Origin: JABDIP01 sp965250245
GTDB lineage: Bacteria > Pseudomonadota > Alphaproteobacteria > DSM-16000 > Inquilinaceae
Direction: 5' to 3'
Assembly: GCA_965250245.1 (NCBI GenBank)
Contig: OZ252296.1
Coordinates: 1,612,001-1,676,000 of the forward strand
DNA: 64,000 nucleotides
Below the pieces are notes generated by a model. It was not told the origin of the DNA. It worked only from the letters and a program-made list of their open reading frames with translations, and made no database searches. Positions 62,984 to 64,000 of this stretch are shown piece by piece; position 1 is the first letter of the stretch, and every line of letters starts with the position of its first letter. The translations under genes were made by a program, and so were the position numbers.

Positions 62984-63363
62984 GCCGCCGCCTCATCAGC
63001 GGCGGATCGGAGTTCGAGGCCAAGGCCGGCTATTCCCGGGCCGTCGTCGACGGCGACTGGGTGCATGTTTCCGGTACCACCGGTTTCGACTATGCCGCCG
63101 GGACGATCGCCGACGATGTCGCAGCGCAGGCGCGGCAGACCTTCGAGAACATCGCCTGGGCGCTGGGAGAGGCGGGGCTGGGTCTGGCCGATGTGGTGCG
63201 GGCCCGGTACTACCTGACCCGGCCAGAGGACTGGCCCGATTTCGCCGCTGTCCTGGCTGACGTGTTCGGCGAGATCCGGCCGGCGGCGACCTGCATCATC
63301 TGCGGGCTGGTCGACCCGCGCATGAAGATCGAGATCGAAGTCACCGCCCGTCGCTCGTCATAG
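62980..63363 (+). CDS. RidA/YjgF-family protein
   Basis: This 127-residue protein resembles the Rid superfamily, whose archetype RidA hydrolyses reactive enamine/imine intermediates. It has YSRAVVDGDWVHVSGTTGFD, IADDVAAQARQTFENIAWALGEAGLGLADVVRARYYL (core ARQTFENIAWAL) and RPAATCIICGLVDPRMKIEIEVTA, containing the C-terminal E-I-E-x-T-A strand. The Arg usually needed for deaminase activity is replaced by Cys-Ile-Ile-Cys context, so this is probably not the archetypal subgroup. The GTG start overlaps the thiolase stop by four bases. Confidence 0.88.
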   Translation: MSRRLISGGSEFEAKAGYSRAVVDGDWVHVSGTTGFDYAAGTIADDVAAQARQTFENIAWALGEAGLGLADVVRARYYLTRPEDWPDFAAVLADVFGEIRPAATCIICGLVDPRMKIEIEVTARRSS

Positions 63364-63399
63364 CGACCCGATACCGGCTGGAAGGAGCGCGAAGAGGCC

Positions 63400-64000
63400 A
63401 TGCCGACTGCACTGATCACCGGGGCCGGGCGCGGTCTCGGCCTGGAATTCTCGCGGCAGTTCGCCGCCGATGGCTGGACCGTGCTGGGCGGCGTGCGGGA
63501 TCCGGAGGGCGCGGACGATCTGCGGCGCATCGACGGCGACGTCTCGGCGGTGCCCCTGGACGTGGCCGACCCGGCATCGGTGGCGATCCTCGGCGAGCGC
63601 CTGGTCGGCGTGCCGATCGACCTGCTGATCAACAATGCCGGCATCTACGGGCCCCGCGACGTGGCGCTGGGCGGCTTCGATTTCGACGCCTGGCGCGAGG
63701 TGTTCGAGGTCAACACGCTGGCGCCCATGCGCGTCGCCGAGGCCTTCATGGAGCACCTCCGGGCCGGGCAGGGGCGGCGCATCGTCACCGTCTCCAGCAA
63801 GATGGGCAGCATCGGCGAGGGCAGCGGCGGCAGCTACATCTACCGTTCGTCCAAGGCGGCGGTGAACGCGGCCATGAAGAACCTGGCCATGGATCTGACG
63901 CCCGAGGGCTTCACCATCGTTGTCGTGCATCCGGGCTGGGTGCGCACCGATATGGGCGGCTCGAGCGCGGCCATCGACGCGGTGGAGAGCGTGACCGGCC
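63400..64000 (+). CDS. Short-chain dehydrogenase/reductase, 3' end outside window
   Basis: The first 200 codons of an SDR gene are present. It has the cofactor loop ALITGAGRGLGLEFS, LDVADPASV, the NNAG strand in LLINNAGIYGPRD, VTVSSKMGSI with catalytic Ser, the active-site YRSSK, and HPGWVRTDMGG. This pattern fits the classical SDRs resembling C-factor. Substrate is unknown. GAAGAGG is just before the ATG. The gene follows RidA by 36 bases on the same strand and runs off the window. Confidence 0.9.
   Translation, partial: MPTALITGAGRGLGLEFSRQFAADGWTVLGGVRDPEGADDLRRIDGDVSAVPLDVADPASVAILGERLVGVPIDLLINNAGIYGPRDVALGGFDFDAWREVFEVNTLAPMRVAEAFMEHLRAGQGRRIVTVSSKMGSIGEGSGGSYIYRSSKAAVNAAMKNLAMDLTPEGFTIVVVHPGWVRTDMGGSSAAIDAVESVTG

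Overview
The window is 64 kb of high-GC chromosomal DNA with tightly packed bacterial genes. Several genes point to an alphaproteobacterium, most likely of Rhodospirillales type: an ATP12-family F1-ATPase assembly chaperone, paired AsmA proteins, a split propionyl-CoA carboxylase, a stand-alone ClpS, TadE/TadG proteins, and the order rarA - crcB - rluC - HAD - ATP12 - pccB. The taxonomic placement is inference from gene content. I see no rRNA, CRISPR array, transposase, integrase or phage gene. There is one tRNA, tRNA-Leu(GAG). No stretch longer than 300 bases lacks a gene.

Region by region. 1-14.5 kb is core and metabolic: the rarA end, a GNAT acetyltransferase, crcB, a pseudouridine synthase, a HAD phosphatase, two AsmA paralogs, ATP12, pccB, an outer-membrane barrel protein, a VOC protein, a Rieske-like protein that has lost every cluster ligand, pccA and an acylphosphatase. 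14.5-17.8 kb holds an unidentified protein, a cobalt-type nitrile hydratase operon (alpha, beta, accessory protein, on the minus strand) and a membrane protein. 17.9-24.6 kb holds threonine catabolism (kbl, tdh) with a 37-bp perfect inverted repeat between the two genes, a lone C39-like cysteine peptidase, a glycine-rich lipoprotein, clpS, lipB, the tRNA, a TetR regulator and a c'-type cytochrome.

24.7-31.5 kb is all on the minus strand. A five-gene catabolic operon (DapA-family aldolase/lyase, GntR/FCD regulator, TRAP transporter dctP-dctQ-dctM) sits between two paralogous signal peptidases I that share an unusual N-terminal membrane domain and a similar upstream block. 31.7-41.6 kb holds maeB-mgtE, a TadE/TadG pair, a PaaI-type thioesterase, a DUF4259/Imm26-like protein, isovaleryl-CoA dehydrogenase, a small exported protein and a MaoC-type protein.

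41.7-61.6 kb is a surface-polysaccharide locus. The run rfbC-B-D-A makes dTDP-L-rhamnose. It continues, often with 4-base overlaps, into glycosyltransferases, a sugar aminotransferase plus N-formyltransferase, a Gfo/Idh/MocA oxidoreductase, three methyltransferases, a Wzx-type flippase and a RgpF-type rhamnosyltransferase. A convergent minus-strand block adds two GT2 enzymes, a sulfotransferase and a large polytopic membrane protein. Together they suggest a rhamnose-containing glycan carrying an N-formylated amino sugar and possibly methyl and sulfate groups. The window ends with a thiolase, a RidA-family protein and a truncated SDR gene.
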